Positions 6,221 through 7,883 of a stretch of 7,883 bases of DNA are shown one piece after another (the first letter of the stretch is position 1; the number at the start of each line of letters is the position of its first letter). The stretch is from JABDPF01 sp036351575 (GTDB lineage: Bacteria; Pseudomonadota; Gammaproteobacteria; Xanthomonadales; SZUA-36), in assembly GCA_036351575.1 (NCBI GenBank), contig JAZBPJ010000050.1, positions 1 to 7,883 of the forward strand, read 5' to 3'. The notes under the pieces were generated by a model. It worked only from the letters and a program-made list of their open reading frames with translations. It had not been told where the DNA came from and searched no databases. The translations under genes and the position numbers were made by a program.

Positions 6221-6919
6221 ATGAAAACCATCGGCCTGCTGGGCGGTATGAGCTGGGAAAGCACCCTCGTCTACTACCGAGCGATCAACGAGCGAGTAAA
6301 GGCGGAGCTGGGCGGGCTGCATTCCGCCCGGATCGTCCTGCACAGCGTGGACTTCGAACCCATCGAACGCCTGCAGCACGCCGGTGACTGGCAGGGCGCC
6401 GCGGAAATCCTGGTCGACGCGGCCCGTTCCGTCCAGAACGCCGGTGCGGACTTCCTGCTGATCTGCACGAATACCATGCACCAGGTAGCGCCGGAGATCG
6501 AAGCGGCCATCGATATTCCTTTGCTGCATATCGCCGATGCGACGGCGGAACGCCTGAAATCCGACGGGATCGAAACCGCGGGCTTGCTCGGCACGGCTTT
6601 TACGATGGAGCAGGCCTTCTACAAGGAGCGATTGAGCAAGCAGCACGGATTGCGCGTGCTGGTGCCAAACGATCGCGACCGCGCAACCGTTCACCGCGTG
6701 ATTTACGACGAACTCTGCCTCGGCCGGATCAATCCCGCTTCGCGGGAGCAATACCTTCGAATTATCGATGGTCTTGCAGCTGAGGGCGCCGAGGCGGTGA
6801 TCCTGGGCTGCACCGAGATCGGCATGCTGGTGAAAGATGCGGATACGCCTGTAATGCTTATGGACACAACGGCGGTTCACGCTGAAGCAGCCGTCAAAGA
6901 GGCTCTTCGTGGCGAATGA
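6221..6919 (+). CDS. Aspartate/glutamate racemase family protein (YgeA-like)
   Basis: Cofactor-independent racemases of this family invert amino acids with two cysteines acting as acid and base. From ATG 6221 the protein has 232 residues beginning MKTIGLLGGMSWEST, the usual family start. The first catalytic Cys is C82 in ICTNTMH and the second is C197 in LGCTEIG; these match the pair reported for E. coli YgeA. Other matching blocks are LGGLHSARIVLHSVDF, LLHIADAT, LLGTAFTMEQAFY and YDELCLG. Both active-site cysteines are present, so the enzyme is probably active. Start choice: an upstream in-frame ATG at 6209 adds MEKP, but the 6221 start has a GGA a few bases before it and fits the family. 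Relatives act on a wide range of substrates (E. coli YgeA prefers L-homoserine and others to Asp or Glu), so the substrate is open. It may supply D-amino acids for the cell wall or signalling. No partner gene is visible nearby. Confidence 0.92.
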   Translation: MKTIGLLGGMSWESTLVYYRAINERVKAELGGLHSARIVLHSVDFEPIERLQHAGDWQGAAEILVDAARSVQNAGADFLLICTNTMHQVAPEIEAAIDIPLLHIADATAERLKSDGIETAGLLGTAFTMEQAFYKERLSKQHGLRVLVPNDRDRATVHRVIYDELCLGRINPASREQYLRIIDGLAAEGAEAVILGCTEIGMLVKDADTPVMLMDTTAVHAEAAVKEALRGE

Positions 6920-6958
6920 TTATTTGGGCTGGGTTTTTTGAATTCAACAAAACAGTAA

Positions 6959-6983
6959 CTGAAGTCCTGTTATCATCCTTCAG
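6959..6983 (+). promoter_or_regulatory. Extended -10 promoter of the secreted protein gene, within an inverted repeat
   Basis: TGTTATCAT (6968-6976) matches an extended -10 element (TG, one base, TATCAT with 5 of 6). No good -35 box lies at the right distance, as is common for extended -10 promoters. It is framed by CTGAAG (6959-6964) and CTTCAG (6978-6983), a 6-base inverted repeat that could be an operator. Transcription would begin near 6983, giving a leader of about 39 bases. Confidence 0.42.
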
Positions 6984-7021
6984 CGCCTGAACCCGGGCGT
7001 AAATACGAGAGGAAATTTCGA

Positions 7022-7417
7022 ATGAAATCTATTTCTGCATTGCGCGGGAAGGCCCTGCTGGTCCTGGGTCTCGTGATAGCGGTTTCTACTGCACATGGTG
7101 CGGTCATCGGCGACATGAAGGACACCAAGAAAGGCATGAAGCAGGCCATCAAGTGCAACTACGACAAGGCGCTGGAAAGACTGGACACGGCCATTGCCGA
7201 GGGTGGGTTCGCCGCCGAACTGGCCGTCCTGGAGAAAGTGGTTGTGCTGCTCGACGCCGGTCGCGAAGCCGAGGCGGAAGAGGTTCTGGCCGAGCGTAAC
7301 GAGAGCGTTGGCGCCAGCGAGGAAGACATTGCCGAGGCTCGAAAGTCGATCGACGAGACGCTCGAAGGCCTGCGCGCGGAACGGGAACAGCAGACCGGCA
7401 GCAGAACCTGCCCCTGA
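7022..7417 (+). CDS. Small secreted helical (TPR-like) protein, function unknown
   Basis: I do not recognise a named family. The 131-residue product starts with a typical Sec signal peptide: basic MKSISALRGK, a hydrophobic core LLVLGLVIAV (12-21) and a likely cut after AHG (24-26), leaving about 105 residues in the periplasm or outside. The mature part is helical. CNYDKALERLDTAIAEGG (45-62) and AAELAVLEKVVVLLDAGREAEAEEVLAE (64-91) have the spacing of about one and a half TPR-like helical hairpins. An acidic helix (100-124) follows. There are only two cysteines, C45 and C130, which could form a disulfide. The start has AGAGGA about 9 bases upstream and a promoter-like sequence before it; the gene is followed by a terminator 22 bases after its stop, so it is probably transcribed alone. 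TPR likeness is a pattern judgement; partners are unknown. Confidence 0.75.
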   Translation: MKSISALRGKALLVLGLVIAVSTAHGAVIGDMKDTKKGMKQAIKCNYDKALERLDTAIAEGGFAAELAVLEKVVVLLDAGREAEAEEVLAERNESVGASEEDIAEARKSIDETLEGLRAEREQQTGSRTCP

Positions 7418-7438
7418 ACACTCCGTTTCCAGACCGAT

Positions 7439-7480
7439 AAAAAAACCCCGCGAAGTTGCCTTCGCGGGGTTAGCTTCTTC
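7439..7480. terminator. Strong bidirectional intrinsic terminator
   Basis: A perfect 10-base stem CCCCGCGAAG (7446-7455) and CTTCGCGGGG (7460-7469) with loop TTGC, extended by two A-T pairs. On the minus strand the stem is followed by seven T residues (7445-7439), an excellent terminator. On the plus strand the tail TTAGCTTCTT is weaker but usable. It ends the secreted protein transcript on one side and a leftward transcript on the other, fitting the small membrane gene at 7580-7693. Confidence 0.9.
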
Positions 7481-7522
7481 CAGGAGAGAGAGGTGTGGAA
7501 GAGCCCTGGCGATTCAGTTGGG

Positions 7523-7555
7523 CGGTTCCGGCCCGGGCTGAGCCCGGGCCGACCG
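7523..7555. repeat. Very GC-rich inverted repeat (hairpin)
   Basis: CGGCCCGGGCT (7529-7539) and AGCCCGGGCCG (7541-7551) are perfect 11-base arms around a single G. After a 2-base bulge (7527-7528) the stem continues with CGGT (7523-7526) and ACCG (7552-7555). In RNA the innermost pairs would open to form a small loop. No T-tract follows on either strand, so it is not a standard terminator. It lies 24 bases past the stop of the small minus-strand gene and before the strong terminator, so it could protect or process the 3' end of that RNA. Confidence 0.8.
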
Positions 7556-7579
7556 TTCCCCTTGCACGATATTTCGGGC

Positions 7580-7693
7580 TTAGGTGATCAACGCGAGCGA
7601 AGTGATCAGGAGAAACAGCAGCCATACTGCAAAGGTCCATGCGGCCACTGTGGTAACGCTGGTCTTGAGTACGTCGTTGAATTCGGGTTTCAT
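7580..7693 (-). CDS. 37-residue single-helix membrane protein, unknown
   Basis: ATG 7693 begins MKPEFNDVLKTSVTT, a polar N-terminus, followed by one hydrophobic helix (about 16-36, AAWTFAVWLLFLLITSLALI) and then the end of the chain. The minus strand just upstream reads AGGGAGACAGGAC before the ATG, with GGGAG about 9 bases away, a good ribosome site. The same frame is open further upstream to 7828 (82 residues), but that extension has no helix or family pattern and would have the ribosome site inside it. A strong leftward terminator (7445-7439) ends the likely transcript. I recognise no family; such peptides in bacteria often bind and tune larger membrane proteins, but no partner is shown here. 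The evidence is start signal, topology and terminator, not homology. Confidence 0.6.
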   Translation of the reverse strand: MKPEFNDVLKTSVTTVAAWTFAVWLLFLLITSLALIT

Positions 7694-7845
7694 GTCCTGT
7701 CTCCCTGGCTGTATTCCTTCACAATCCTTGCGTTGATTCACGGTGTTATTGCAGGTGGCGATGTTATTTGTTTTCCCGTAAATCGTTGCCTTTCGCCCTA
7801 TAACAAGCAAGGACCGTGCCAGCGGCATCTTGGATAATTAAAAAC
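7694..7845. other. Intergenic region, no clear gene
   Basis: This stretch is AT-richer than the rest. It should hold the promoter of the 37-residue membrane gene (leftward). A plus-strand TATAAC (7799-7804) and an overlapping minus-strand TGTTATAGG are -10-like, but neither has a convincing -35 box. No hairpin or RNA gene was seen. Confidence 0.35.
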
Positions 7846-7883
7846 ATGAAAAAACAGGTAGATAGCGGCAAGACAGGCCGCCA
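7846..7883 (+). CDS. Possible start of a plus-strand gene cut by the window end
   Basis: ATG 7846 opens a frame reading MKKQVDSGKTGR with no stop before the window ends. It follows an AT-rich leader (GGATAATTAAAAAC) and a -10-like TATAAC about 42 bases upstream. Twelve codons are too few to name a product, and the ribosome site is weak, so this may be chance. Confidence 0.25.
   Translation, partial: MKKQVDSGKTGR

Noticed and set aside
6182..6880. 232-residue minus-strand frame opposite the racemase
   Set aside because: The plus-strand racemase has both catalytic cysteines and family blocks throughout; the antisense frame has no motif.
7580..7828. 82-residue version of the small membrane protein
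   Set aside because: The extra 45 residues show no pattern, and a good ribosome site sits directly before the internal ATG at 7693, so the 37-residue form is preferred.
1..7883. Defence system, CRISPR array, prophage or transposon
   Set aside because: No regularly spaced repeats, integrase, transposase, nuclease or toxin-antitoxin pattern was found; the genes are chromosomal transport, regulatory and metabolic types.

Overview
The window reads as ordinary chromosomal DNA from a GC-rich gammaproteobacterium, perhaps from a saline or marine habitat. The reasons are a full-length NhaR with the same 301-residue length as the Escherichia coli protein, a YgeA-type amino acid racemase, a ZntB-type CorA transporter, and a NavAb-type single-domain voltage-gated sodium channel, a family found mostly in marine and alkaliphilic bacteria. 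The assignment rests on gene content and is not proven. I see no tRNA, rRNA, CRISPR array, insertion sequence or phage gene.

Left part, plus strand (1-2481): the C-terminal part of an MscS-family mechanosensitive channel, entering from outside the window, overlaps by 4 bases (ATGA) a ZntB/CorA-type divalent metal transporter. After 43 bases comes a YrbG-type cation/calcium exchanger. These three are probably one transcription unit for ion and osmotic balance.

Middle part, minus strand (2533-4769): nhaR, then a short HPF/RaiA ribosome-associated protein, then a voltage-gated sodium channel whose start probably lies inside the end of the hpf-like gene. This arm converges on the exchanger, so a channel that lets Na+ in, a regulator that responds to Na+ in its known relatives, and several cation transporters lie side by side. 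nhaA, the usual target of NhaR, is not in the window.

Right part (4869-7883): a minus-strand single-pass membrane protein of unknown role with a C-terminal domain resembling SusE/SusF outer-membrane starch-binding domains; a divergent aspartate/glutamate racemase; a small secreted helical (TPR-like) protein; a strong bidirectional terminator; a GC-rich hairpin; and a convincing 37-residue membrane-protein gene on the minus strand. The last bases may begin another plus-strand gene.

Most genes belong to known families. The least explained items are the SusE/F-like membrane fusion, the 37-residue membrane peptide with its 3' hairpins, and the coupling of a sodium channel to a ribosome hibernation factor next to nhaR.
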